Below, in pieces: positions 1 to 12,500 of a stretch of 64,000 bases of DNA. The stretch's first letter is position 1. Each line of letters opens with the position of its first letter. Location of the stretch: positions 90,142,571 through 90,206,570 of the forward strand of contig NC_134846.1 of assembly GCF_965363235.1 (NCBI RefSeq), given 5' to 3'. This stretch comes from Mytilus galloprovincialis. Taxonomy: Eukaryota; Mollusca; Bivalvia; Mytilida; Mytilidae. The notes beneath the pieces were generated by a model, which had not been told where the DNA came from, searched no databases, and was given only the letters and a program-made list of their open reading frames with translations. A program made the position numbers and the translations under genes.

Positions 1-3000
1 GTTGAAAAGTCCCGATATTATCAGCGGATTTTAAACTGCTTCCAAATTCAGAAGTTAAATTAATTTTCTCACAAATCTGTTGACAATTTTCTGATGTAAG
101 ATTCATATTTACATTGGAATGATCAAAGATCTTATTTTCGGTCATCTTTTCTTGATAAAGCTGATTTTCAGAAAATGAATTCCTTTCCATGATTTTTTGA
201 GATAAATATAATGCAGAATCTTTGATAAAACTTTTTTGTGTACGAGTATTCTGACTTGTACTTTCATCTGATAAATGAAACGAATCAGGAGAAAAATTCA
301 GATCATTTAAAGATTTAACAGGTAAGTGCTCATCTGGCAAAGTATCTTGTTCTCCTATCTTACATTGTTTATCCATCTGTAAATCCTTAGAAAAATAACA
401 ACTTATCCTTTCATTGTTGTCAGGATCTTTCACATTTAAACTTTTAAATAAACCCTGTTCCTTAGGTGATAGTACAGTATTATCGTCTAACTTTGTAATA
501 TCGATGCTACTTTCTGCTACATCCTCAATTATGGTGGCAGATTTAGTGTCTTCCTGCTTCATATCTGAATCAACACTGTGATGAATAGATAAATTACCCT
601 CAATTGAATTGGAATATTCCTGTATATCAATACTGTCATAAATTATATTATTGGTCACTGTTGATTCAAAATGAGATTTCAGTTGATCATCATTTGAACT
701 TGACAAATATGATTTATTGATAACTTTATCATCAATGTTTATGTCTGTGTTTTCAGTATATTTAGGAGAACACCCATTAGGAGTCATGTTTGTGTTTTCT
801 CCACTTTCAGCAGGATTACTATTTTTATCAGAATCATCAAAGCTGTCTTCCGTTAATTGAAATGTTTCACTCTTTTTATCAATAAACTGTTCTTTCATAT
901 TAATTTCAATGGGGTTGTTAATTTCACACACATTACTACTATTATTTTCCAGTTTAGAATAATCACCATTGTTATCTACCACTGTAGTTTCTGGCTGAGA
1001 CAAGTCTGTTGTATTACCTACAGTTGACTGTCCCTCGGCAGAGTCAGAATCAAACACATTAGACAAGGGAGAGAAATTAATATCAAAGCTCACGGCAAGA
1101 TCATCATTTACATCCAGCATATGTTCATCATCCATTGTAAAAAGATCATTCTTATCAAGTTCAGAACTACCATGTAAAATATCCTGTCTTTTGTTTTGTT
1201 CATCTGGACTTGACTTAGTTTGAATACAACCTTGCAATGTAGTTTTAGGTGGTAGCTTGTTATTAAGTGGAACTTCAGAGCTTTTATGGAATGGAGACAA
1301 TACCTCAGAGCTATTATTTGATAAAATCCCTGCCTTACTGTCATCTTGTGTCACTTGTTTAGAATAAGTGGAAAAGTCTACATTATTGAGATAAATTTCA
1401 TCTTTCAACTCATATGCCATTTCTTTTCCTGTTCTCTCTTGATTTTCTAAAATAACATTAGGTGTAAGGGGAGATAACTCTATTTTTACAGAACTCCATT
1501 CCTGACTAGATCTGACTGAATCATTCAAACACTGTATACTGTCCTGTTCTTCTGTAGATACTTGTTCATTATAAATAGGTGACATTTTACTAATTGTAAT
1601 TTCTGTATGATCTAATTCCAATCTTTCTATCTGATTTTTTCTATGTTCCTCTTTAATGATGTTGTCACTAAAATCTTTCTTTTCTTCACAGTACAAGTTA
1701 TTGCTCTGATTTTTTATGTTATTTGAGTTGGAATATTTAACTTCCTCTTTGTTCAATTCCATTACATGTGACAAAGTTGAAGTTGTAGATTTATTCATTC
1801 CATTGTTAATTTCCATATCGTGTGACAAAGTTGAAGGTGAAGACTTTTTCTTTCCAAGCAATGCCATTATTTGTGTCATCGATCTTTTACAATTTTGATC
1901 CTCTGATGTAGTTTCATTACATAACTTTAGTCCTCCACTTGCTGACTTCTCGTATTTGTTAACATTAGTAATTATTGTATCATTTTTTATGAAGTTAATA
2001 TTTTCTGATATTAAGTTTTTTGTTGGCAAACAAATATTTGTATGGTCAGGTGATTGCAAGCATTTGTTATTGTCATCCATAGAAGGAGAGGCCTCTTTTA
2101 CAAAATTTTCAACATTTATCTCAGAGCAAATCTGTTGACTTGTTCCTGGACTATTGAGTGACTTTCCAGGACTAAGGAATGACTTTCCAGGACTATGGAG
2201 GGATTTAAGTTTATTTCCATATGATGACCATGGTGAAAACTGATTACTTTGTGCAGAAGCATTTTCATCAGACAAGATTTTGTAATCTAATGTTTGCTCT
2301 GAAATTTTTGGTATAGAATTAAAGTTTTCTGAAAATGATTGCTGTCTTGATGGTGCTTGCAATAAAGGTGTTTCTGTGTTATGTGGTGCTGAATTGAAAC
2401 AATATTTATCTGAATTGTTTGCTGATCCATTTTGAAAGCTTGCTCTTTTCTTCCTTAGAAGTTCCAAATAAGTTTCACCAGAACTAGGTTCATGGGGTAC
2501 CAGTTGGTTCCCTTCATTTTCTGGTTGTTTTACAAGTCTTGGTGGAACAAACCCCTGAAAATAAAATGTAAAATCACATATGTTATTTTTCAAATTTTGT
2601 AGATAGTTTTATCTCCATGACTTCCTCTAAATTTTATGGGGGATGGATATTGAACCGGGTTGCACAAACATTAATAAATTTTCAGCATCAGTTAATCCTG
2701 CAGTGTTTATTATATTTGTTGTAAATGATTTCAACATGTAAATAAACATTTATATCAAAACTATGCGAATCTGGAATGCTAATGTGTCTATAAAAAGCAC
2801 AGACTTTTGAATAGCAGTATACTATTTACTTCAATTATTCAAACTTCTAAGGGTTCTTAACTGTAGATATCTCATCTTACTGTTCTTTTTCTCTTCAGAC
2901 CAGTCCTTACTGGTACCCTAATAGGACAGGTAACAAGTTTTACTGGTTCCACAATAGTTTGTACTGTTGATTTCTCCTCCTCTATCAGTATAAAATATCT

Positions 3001-5522
3001 GTCACTCTCTAGTTGTTCTCCCTTTACTATAGCCTCAGGTTTAATGTACATAGAATCTAACTTGGTCTTCTTGTCATCATATAGAACAGCCTAAAATAGT
3101 CAAACATCATCATATAGAACAGTCTAAAATAGTCAAACGTCATCATATAGAACAGTCTAAAATAGTCAAACGTCATCATATAGAACAGTCTAAAATAGTC
3201 AAACGTCATCATATAGAACAGTCTAAAATAGTCAAACATCATCATATAGAACAGCCTAAAATAGTCAAACCTCATCATATAGAACAGCCTAAAATCAGGA
3301 ATTGAAGTTAAAATTTTGGCATGGTAGCCCACAGCTTAAATTTTGTAGCCCACATATATAGTCCTGTATAAGGAAAGTAGAAATTTAAGTAGCCCAAACC
3401 AAATTTTAAGGGCCATTTGCGAGTGGGCCCCTACTAATTCAAACCCTGCTAAAATAGTCAAACTTTTCGCATGTCTCTAGACTGGATCATCATTGTAACC
3501 TTCCATTGATTATGTGCTATGTTTACAATGCTTCAAGATCTTACAAAATCTGATTGGGTTACAAATTTTTGTGGTAGTGAAATTCTTAACCAAATAAGGA
3601 CAATGGAGTTTCTTTCAAACAGAACTGTATAACTGAAAAACTCTCTTCAGAGATTGTGCTTTGTAGTTTAGTAATTCTAAATTTCGGTCCCAATGCTCTT
3701 TAACTTTGTAGCTATTTTTGCCTGTAAACCTTTTTTTATTTCCCCTATCACTGATGAGACTTTTGTCGACTGAAAGTGCATCTGGCGCCCAAAATTATAA
3801 GCCTGGTAACTTGTCTAGTTTTTTTTCAATTGTTAAGGAACTTTTATTACTTTTGACATGTTTGATAGATAACTGTTTAAATAACCATTCTTAATATTAG
3901 TACATTGAAATAGGTATGGGTTCTAAATAATTCCTTGTTTGTAAATCGGTTGAAAAGTTTGATACTGTTTTATATGATTTTATAAACTTTATGCTGTATA
4001 AAAACTGTAAAATTATAATTTATCCAAACCTTGTTGGCAGTGGTCACTGACAGAACTCCATCATGCCAAGTCTTAGCTTTTTTAGTTTTTTGATGTGTAT
4101 ATAGCACCTATTAAATAAAAGGAATGATAATTAGATTAGTCAGATGTTTATAAAATTGAGATTGGAAATAGCTGACAACAGCTTAAGGCCACCAATGGGT
4201 CTTCAATGCAGCGAGAAACTCCTGCAACCAAAGGTGTGCAACAGCTGTTATCAATTGAGTCAGATATTTATGTATACATCAATTTTATTATCTGTTGAAA
4301 TATGTGACTTTTTCAACAGCTACTTAAAATTAACAAATTCATTCCACAGAATGAATTAAACAAGTTTGAACTTTAAAATCAGGTTCAAATAATAACTATT
4401 CTACCTTCACTTCAGCTTCCTTACAATGTATGTAATTAAAGTAACATTCTAAAGTTTTAAGAACTGCCACAGAATTTTAATGAGATTACAAAATGACATA
4501 TATCCCAATATTCCTATCTAACCATTAAAGGTTTTATGAGTGAGAATTAGATTTGGCTTGATAGATCAACTTTAGGTTAGTTGATATTAAACAATCCTTC
4601 AACAATTTAAATCAAATCATAACAAGAGTTGATATCAAGTGATATTCAATTCTCACAAGTTACGGTAAATCTATTCCTCTTAATGTCAACCCTTCATTTT
4701 GTTAATACATAAAAATTTTGCTAATTGTTGATGTTGTTTTTTACACATGCAAGTAGGACATTTTGTACGACATATGTCTTTATCTAGCATCAAACTCTAA
4801 CATCAGATCTTTGTAAGCATTATTTGACAAAAAAATTTTAAGGCGAAAAGCGTGAGCCTTTTGTAGATTATTGAAGAAATAACATACATGATATATAGAT
4901 ATAGGAAGATGTGGTGTGAGTGCCAATGAGACAACTCTCCATCCAAATAACAATATACATGTATATATATATATGTTCCTTGCACCAGACAAAATGTACA
5001 ATGCACATAGTCTTAATCTTCGAAAGTCATCAATGACCTAACAAATATTGAAACCTCCTTATATCATCTCATCGTGCTAGATAAGCCAATCATATCAATG
5101 TAAGAAATATATATCAGTTAAATTTCATTAAAAGTATAAATTCAAAGAACCAAACTATAAAGCTAAGACATTGAACTCTAGCTATATATTTATTTAAGGA
5201 ATGACTGTAAAATTTTTTTGGTCTATGAAGAAATAACATTAAAATATGGTGCACACTGAATAACACATGTAGCTGGTTATTTAACAGTGTGCACCACATT
5301 TTTATGTTATTTCGAATAGACAGAAAAAATATTACAGTCATTTCATAAAATTTAATTCTAAATTTCATTTTCAACCATTTTCAACCATGAAAAAACATTG
5401 ATGACTTCACAGTCACATGACTAAATTATGTCTATGGGCTCATAACAAAATAATGTCAGCCAATCAGAAGACTTGTTACATTCAAAATTAAATTATAACA
5501 ATATACATACCAAATATTCCAT
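1..5522 (-). CDS. ZGRF1: ZGRF1-like DNA helicase, N-terminal part (4 exons, partial)
   Basis: Coding exons run right to left: 5522-5511 (MEYL), 4107-4030 (26 codons), 3090-2881 (70 codons) and 2554-1 (851 codons, no stop, leaves the window). All introns are GT-AG and phase 0. Residues 1 to about 65 match the conserved N-terminal domain of ZGRF1 (DUF2439): VLYTHQKTKKAKTWHDG, AVLYDDKK and LESDRYFILIEEE, then GLKRKRTGF across the exon 3/4 join, as I recall it from the vertebrate protein. In vertebrates ZGRF1 is a nuclear 5'-3' DNA helicase that works with RAD51 in recombination and crosslink repair; its GRF zinc finger and helicase domains are C-terminal and would lie beyond base 1. The large exon encodes Ser/Asn/Asp-rich, probably disordered sequence, with three S-P-G-[KT]-S repeats near residues 220-238 and a short duplication (STLSHDMEIN / STLSHVMELN) near 340-365. 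The start is set by the 12-nt first exon, whose ATG joins in phase to VLYTHQ. The gene is divergent from the neighbour at 6573. Confidence 0.88.
3075..3294 (-). repeat. 33-bp tandem array made from the ZGRF1 exon 3 acceptor
   Basis: Seven copies of a 33-bp unit, the last being the true intron 2/exon 3 border of the ZGRF1-like gene. Each unit on the minus strand carries the acceptor TGACTATTTTAG followed by the first ~17 nt of exon 3 (GCTGTTCTATATGATGA, or ACTGTT...). Six units are therefore decoy acceptors upstream of the real one at 3090/3091. Use of a decoy would put an in-frame TGA into the message. Confidence 0.9.
3295..4029. other. rest of ZGRF1-like intron 2
   Basis: Non-coding. The right part (about 3680-3870) is a degraded copy of the hammerhead-bearing repeat described at 25615: it keeps CACTGATGAG and GCATCTGGCGC, but the GAAA side of the core is disrupted. 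Nothing else is recognised. Confidence 0.5.
4165..4260 (+). repeat. dispersed repeat fragment (CAATGGGTCTTCAATG family)
   Basis: In ZGRF1-like intron 1. It shares ACCAATGGGTCTTCAATG and a GCGAGAA block with the copies at 11490-11625 (same orientation) and 9490-9660 (opposite). It looks like a short SINE-type repeat; no tRNA head is visible. Confidence 0.55.
4890..4965 (+). repeat. fragment of the GCCAATGAGACAAC repeat family
   Basis: Holds the family's 5' signature (GAAGATGTGGTGTGAGTGCC then AATGAGACAACTCTCCA). Other copies are near 12.4, 17.9, 30.8, 38.8, 45.6, 51.0, 57.2 and 63.9 kb in this window. Confidence 0.65.
5226..5311. repeat. inverted repeat (hairpin)
   Basis: Arms AAATAACATTAAAATATGG / TTTTTATGTTATTT and TGGTGCACACTG / CAGTGTGCACCA face each other across about 20 nt. 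It could fold as a long hairpin in either strand and lies in intron 1 of the ZGRF1-like gene. Confidence 0.75.
5325..5500. repeat. left copy of a duplicated ~190-bp block
   Basis: From TTCGAATAGACAGAAAAAAT to the AATCAGAAGA segment, this block recurs at about 5812-6005 with substitutions (CATGACTAAATTATGTCTAT and GGGCT.ATAACAAAAT are shared). The two copies bracket exon 1 of the ZGRF1-like gene, so one is intronic and the other lies upstream of the gene. Confidence 0.75.
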
Positions 5523-6572
5523 TCTAACATTAAGTGACCATCAAAGCATTTCAGTCATCTGTAAAATAAAATAAACAATTATATAACTTTGACAACAATG
5601 ATCTTCTGTAGCTCTTTTTTGTATATACATTGAGGACATGTATATATTGCAACCTTCGTAAGTTTCAGTTGGACAGGATACATGTTTCATGCATATAATG
5701 GCCTGGGTTAAGTACTGAAGTCCAAACAATTATGGCACCTTGAAAGGCTATAATATATTTTTTCAAATGACACCTAGGCCAGAAAAAAAATAAAATAACC
5801 ATATTTTTTATGTGATTTCGAATAGACAGAAAAAATATTGCAGTCAATTCTTATACATGTAATTGTTATAATTTAATTTTAATTTCCATTTTAAACAGTA
5901 GAAAACCATGAAAAAATGTTGATGACGTCCCAGTCGCATGACTAAATTATGTCTATGGGCTGATAACAAAATTACGTCAGCAAATCAGAAGATGTGTTAC
6001 ATCCAAAGTTTAAGTATTGTTGTATGACATCATAAGTTTAAATGGCATAGATTAACCGGTCAAGCATCACAGATTTCTAAATTTATAGCAATAAAGTGCT
6101 GTATTGTCAATGAAACTTCTGATACGCACCACAACTCACGGGCATTGTTTTGTTTATAAACACTGAGTTGAAAGACATAATTTATTAAGGTTGCCGAAAA
6201 TTATAATCTGGTCTCGATTTGAAGACGGTGCCGATGTGACATGGGCAGGTGCCGAAGTGACAAGAGTTCTTGGGCTTGTGGTCACAACATTGAATTGAAG
6301 ATAGGGGCAACATAATCAGTTTTACCAATAAAAATAAAACACATATATTCTTTTCGTCCTGATATTGATTGGATAAAGTCTGTGATCACTCACTCAAATT
6401 CAGTTCAGACGATACGCGCTCTTTTCAACGTAAACAAAAAAGTTACTTCCCCTGTGCAATCGTTTCCGAAAAGAAAACCGACGACGTCACTCGAGGTCGT
6501 GCAAATGTTTTATAAAACGTAAATAAACAAACAGACAAATCACATTGAAAATACAAATCAAAGAATATCGAT
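5523..6572. promoter_or_regulatory. shared divergent promoter region
   Basis: The two start codons (5522 minus, 6573 plus) are about 1.05 kb apart and point away from each other, so both promoters and both 5' UTRs should lie here. A CRE-like GACGTCAC is at about 6483, close to the plus-strand start. No clear TATA box is seen for either gene. The assignment rests on geometry only. Confidence 0.45.
5812..6005. repeat. right copy of the duplicated ~190-bp block
   Basis: Partner of 5325-5500, lying in the space between the two divergent genes. It carries TGATGACGTCCC, a partial CRE-like site, where the left copy has TGATGACTTCAC. Confidence 0.7.
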
Positions 6573-9500
6573 ATGAAGACGTGGTTGATTTTAGTTATAT
6601 TTCTTGTTCTCAAACTCAATGAATGTAGAGAAATTATCAATGAAGAGAATGGTAATGATATGAAAAAAACAAAAGAATCAAAGGGTGTATATTCTAATGA
6701 GTATTGATGAGACAGCAACCCAACGAGTCTGAATGACCAAAAAAAAACGTCTGTGACAATGACTCATATCACGACATATGAGGACAACTGAACATACATG
6801 TATACACCTTATCGCTATTTGGAAAACTGTCCAGCATAACCAGAGAATCTGTTCCGCTTGAACTTTTTACTTCATATACGCCATTGTGGCGTCAGATATT
6901 TTATTGGAACTTTATGATGTCCAGTTATACACCTTATCATATTCCCAGCTGACTCAAGAATCTGTCCCTGTTGAACTATTGTCGTCATACAACAATCACT
7001 TTTCCTTAATGGCGTCAGATATTTTGTCATCAAAATTTTACAGGACCTAGAGTGGGGTGATCATTTTCGCCATATCTTTCCATGTTTTCTTCAGTTTATG
7101 TTTAGGTCTTTATGTTTTTGAAGTATACTGATATTTCTGTTCGAAGATAAACTTCAAATGCAAAATATTTTTAGCTTGAAAACGTGTTTGTTTTGAGTAA
7201 AATCTTCTGAAAAGTTGGATTAAAGGGTGTTTGAAATTACCTATTTTTTTGTCAACGGGGGACACATATTCGCCGGTTTTACATGTCTATATAAAACCAA
7301 ATAACTGCATCTTTAAACAATATTTATTGAATAAATTTCATTATAGACAAATAGCAATTCAATTCAATTCAATATTTTATTGGAAAGAGCACAATAGAGG
7401 CGTGATCCAAATACAGACAATTATAATATTAAAACAACATATAAATGAAATAAAGATTCATGTAACAAGTCATGAGCCAATTCTATGTATACAAATACAT
7501 TATAGACTGATATTGATACCATAGACTTATATTTCAGTATTATTATAGATTTTCGTATATTTACTTAAAACACACAATACAAGATATTTATATATATATA
7601 TATGTATATGCACAAACTACTGTAAAAGATTATTATCTGATGAAACGGTATGGTGGTCTCTCAAATCAAGAGCTTCTTCAATATACATACAAATAGATTT
7701 TAATTCCTTTTCAGACATAGGATTTAACATTTTGGTAAAATTTTCATCCAAATTATTTGAATTAATATCATTTATTTTATATTTAGATCTAATGTTTTTA
7801 TATTGCGGACATTCAATCAAGAAATGAATCTCATTTTCAATTTTTTCTGTGCAAAATTTACAAAATCTCTCATTAGATGGTATTTTTGGTCTTGCATACC
7901 TCCCAGTTTCTATTGCTAATGAGTGTGCACTTATTCTTAATTTAGTTAGTTTTTTTCTAAGGTATTTAGGAATATTAAAATTTAAATATTCTTGTTGTTT
8001 AAATTTAGTATAAATTTTACTAAAAAATAAAAGTTTACCACAGTTTCCATCTTTTATCTTAGAGAGTTCAAAAATAATTTTATTTTTGTAAAAATCTTCT
8101 AGTTTCTGTTTGAAATTAATATTACAATGCTTGTTAAAGGATATTCCAATATATTTCATTAATTCAGATAGTTTATAAGACCATGAATTTTCTTTATTTG
8201 TGAGAGTTTTGTCCACTTCAAAAGCAGCTTTGAGAATTTCATGCGGACCACCAGACCGTTCACCAATATTACTGAGACGCTCATAATATTTAAACATAAG
8301 TTGATAACATTTAATGCTAATGGGTAAAGTGCCCAATTCACACCGCACTGCTAGATTGGAAGACTTTCCATGAACCCCAAGTATGTTTTTAAATATGGAG
8401 TTTTGTGTTTTTTCTAATTTACTTTTGTCTAATGCTTCAAAATTTGGTTTGAATTCTGATATCCAAATAGCAGACATTTGAAAGGTTTTAAAAAAAACTG
8501 AAATTTAGGGCATTCAGTCAAAGAATTACTAAGGAATGCTTCTTTGAAGTCGTTTTTGTCATTCAGAAAATTGGCTGAAAATCGTTGTCCATTTTTCGGT
8601 CCTTTGCCGTAAGTGCCGAAATTAAGTCTCATTTTCAAAAATAATCATATTTGTTATAAAAATATAATTTAACGGTATATTTCTTCCATTTCAACCATCC
8701 GTTGACGATTTTACACCTCAAAATCTTAAAACGGCGAAATTGTGTCCACGGCGAATATGAGCGCCCCACTCTACATGTGATGTCCAGTAATGGTGGACTA
8801 ATAGCCATTAGGTGTATGCAGAGGAATAGTGATAAGGTGTAAACTGATACATGCACAGTCTAAACTTAATCAGATAAATGAGTGGGGTAGGAGGGGTACT
8901 GATCCCGAAATCTGGGCTTAAAAACATGAAATCCTGAAATCCCTGGCTTAAATTTAAGAAATCCGGTGGTCACGAAATTCAAAATAAAGAATTTCCGGAT
9001 CCCGAAAGGGTCAATCCAGAAATCCTGAGCTTAAAAACACCTGATCTGTGCGTCCCGATAATGGTCCTATCCCCCCTCATGAATCAAACAAACTTAATTA
9101 CTTTGTGGTAGGACATCTGGTACTCTATCATTGTCTATGAAGTAAGAGCATAATTTTATGTTAAGTAGTATATTGAAGCCATTCAATTAGTAATAGTTTT
9201 CTAATATTACAGATTGCCTGACTGATGCTAACATTTATTTTACGGGATTTTGGCAAAAAAATAGGGTTATTTCAGATAATACATTTTGATTTATCTTTTT
9301 AAAAACCACAGTCTTCAGTTATGCACTTCTCTTCCCGACCACCAGAAATGAGATCATGTGCAATGAATTTGCTGGATTGTCTTGGAAGCTGCACTGGCCA
9401 TGTGCAGTTTTGTCAATGTTTATGTTGTGTGTTTAAAAGTTTTATGGTTTAAAGCGAAAAGTAGGAGGTAGGTACACACTAATGTGCATGTAAGACTGAT

Positions 9501-12500
9501 ATATATATATACACCTCCGGGTGCGGGAATTTCTCGCTACATTGAAGACCTGTTGGTGACCTTCTGCTGTTGTTTTTTATTTGGTCGGGTTGTTGTCTCT
9601 TTGACACATTCCCCATTTCCATTCTCAATTTTAATACTTATTTTAACAACCAAATTAGGTTCTGCATAATATAATATAAGAATATCTTGACTTTGTGTTG
9701 ATTGTTGTCTGTTGTATGTCTTTGTTTGAAATTTATGTCTTGATTTTTAGCTTTAAAAACAATACTATTGACCTTTGTTGGTAGAATAAAATAGAAACTG
9801 ATTGCTATTTATATATATCTAAAATGGTCTGTGGATGATGTGGTCTTTTTTATTTGTTAGTTTTTAAAGTAATTGTTAAATAGCATTAAAATTTTATGTT
9901 ATAGAGGTCAGCAGTCTCCAAGGTGAAAAACAAACTGGAGGAGATCAATTAGAAGCTGAAAAGCAACAAAATCTTCAGATTATACAACCAGTCCCAAATA
10001 CAGACATCAGAAATGTACATAACAATCAGACTATTACACATAAAGAGGTGAATTTGTCAGAGCAGCATGGAGCACAGCAACAACCAAATCAGCCCCAGAC
10101 AAAAGTAAACCCAGTACAGCAACTTGATATTCCTAAGCAACAGGATACTCAGTTTCAACCACAAGATAAATCTCTGCAGACAAGCTACTCACAAGGAGCT
10201 CAACCTCAACAAATGTTGACTAGTCAGCATCAAAATGTGTTAGATCAAAAGCTAGGAAATCAGTCTGAACAACCAACCAAATCTCTTAAAGAAGTGACCC
10301 CTTCTCAAAAAGTGATCCCTTTACAAAAACTGACAACTCTTTCACAACAGCAGGCAACTGCCAAGCAAAAGCAGACAACTTCGTCACAACAGCAGTCAAT
10401 TACTGTACAAAAACAGGAAACCCCTTCACTACAACAGGCAACTCCCTCTCTTAAACCAATAGTTCCTTCACAAAAACAAGCAGTTCCTTCTCAAAAACAG
10501 GAAACCCCTTCACTTCAAAAGGCAACACCATCACTTAAACCAGCAGTTCCTTCACAAAAACAGGAAAAACCTTCAAAACAAGAGGCAACTCCGTCACTAA
10601 AACCATCAGTTCCTTCACTAAAAGAGGAAACACCTTCGCTAAAACAGAAAGTTCCTTCACAAAGACAGGAAACCCCTTCACTACAACAGGCAACACCATC
10701 ACTAAAACCGGCAGTTCCTTCACAACAACAGGAAACCCCTTCACAACAACTGGTGTCTCATTCTCTTCAGCATGAAAGTCAGTTTCAGCAGCAGGTTGCT
10801 CCAGCAATAGATCAATCTCAACAAGTATTTCTATCCCAAAAGGAGGGGTCGCAGCGTATACCTCAATCTCAACAAGAGACAGGCAAATTACAAACATCAA
10901 ATGTCAATACACAAAATACATCAATATTGACACAGATAGATGTACAGCCAGTTAATCAGGAAACTAACCAGGAAGTAAAATCTTTGTATCATGAACAATC
11001 ACAGAACTTTGATCAAGAAATGAAACAAAATGAAAATAATATTGAACAAAAAGAAACAAAACAGCAATTAATTCCAGTCACAACACCAAAACAGGATACC
11101 AGTGTGACACCAATACAGCTGGACTCCAGACAACAAGAATCTAATTATAGAACAACACAACAGCAGATATTGAATAGATCAGAGTTTAGCTACAGAACTA
11201 CAGTACAACCAATAATCAGTACAACAGGTAATATGTACAGTAAGACAAAATGTAACAAATTACAAAACCATATTTTATGCTATGCATAAAATACTCTCTG
11301 TTTGACTTAATTTAGTCTGGAAATAGATTATATTATAATCAATGTTAAATTAGCACAAAACAAAAGCTTTAAGCTGATAATTAATTTCAAACAAATGCTA
11401 TCTAGAAAATGATCACTTATATGTCTAACAAATGGTTTTTAAAACTACATAATAAAAAAAAACAATCAGAATAAAATTGAGAAAGGAAATGGTGAATATG
11501 TCAAAGCGACAACCACTCGACCATAGAGCAAACAACAGCCGAAGGCAACCAATGGGTCTTCAATGTAGCGAGAATTCCCGCACCCGTAGGTGTCCTTCAG
11601 CTGGCCCCTAAAAATATGTATAATAGTTAGTTAGCTTAAGTTATGAATTTAGGAACATGTATATGAACTTTAACTGTTGCTCATTTTAAATGCCATTATG
11701 ACATGTATGAGCCTGCTGCAATCAGTCTTGCAACTGTGTGGGTAAATTATACATTAGGTTTTGTCCCCTAAAGTTTTAACAAGTGTTACAAACAGTGTTT
11801 TGCTTTATTAGATTTTGTCAATGTCAAAAGTAAACCTGGTTAGTACTGTAGTACTAAATATGTCTAACGAAACACATAAGAAACATTGATATAACAAAAC
11901 AACATTAATTTGTAGTGTAATTTAGGAAGTATTTACATATTGGATATTATCCATGCTCTCTGAATTACAATTGAGTTTAATTTTTATCAATTATTCATAA
12001 TCATGGTTAGAAATTTTTACAAGAAGTAAAATTCCAAATGAAAATGATACCCCCCTTCAACCTGAACATTATCTTCATAATCTTTGTCTTCTTTTTTACA
12101 GAAAATACAATGGATAATGATGATTATTTAGTTGAGTGGGATAAAGATCAAGATTCTGATCCATCTAATGACCAAAAAACTGATGATGATAGTTTGGTTG
12201 AGGAAAATAAAGATGTGTGGGATGATACAGATCCAGACCCATGGGAGAAAACTATAGATTTAAATGTAGATAATAATGAAGAAGAGCTAGAAAGTATGTA
12301 TTGTAGTTACTGAAAATTGCTGCATGTAGTAGAATTACATTTAGTTTCCCCAACCCTGGTGCTGTTAATGGTTGATTGGTTGGTATATGACCTGGATGTC
12401 TAGGAACAAAAATGTCAGTATGAAAATAAGAAATTGTGGTATGATTGCAAGTTGCAATGAGAGAACTCTACACAAGAGACCAAATGACACAGAAATTAAC

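Noticed and set aside
1716-2138. Two 60-codon plus-strand frames
   Set aside because: Antisense to the long ZGRF1-like exon, which is open for 851 codons with domain support upstream.
10535-10900. 121-codon minus-strand frame
   Set aside because: Antisense shadow of the Gln/Pro/Ser repeat exon.
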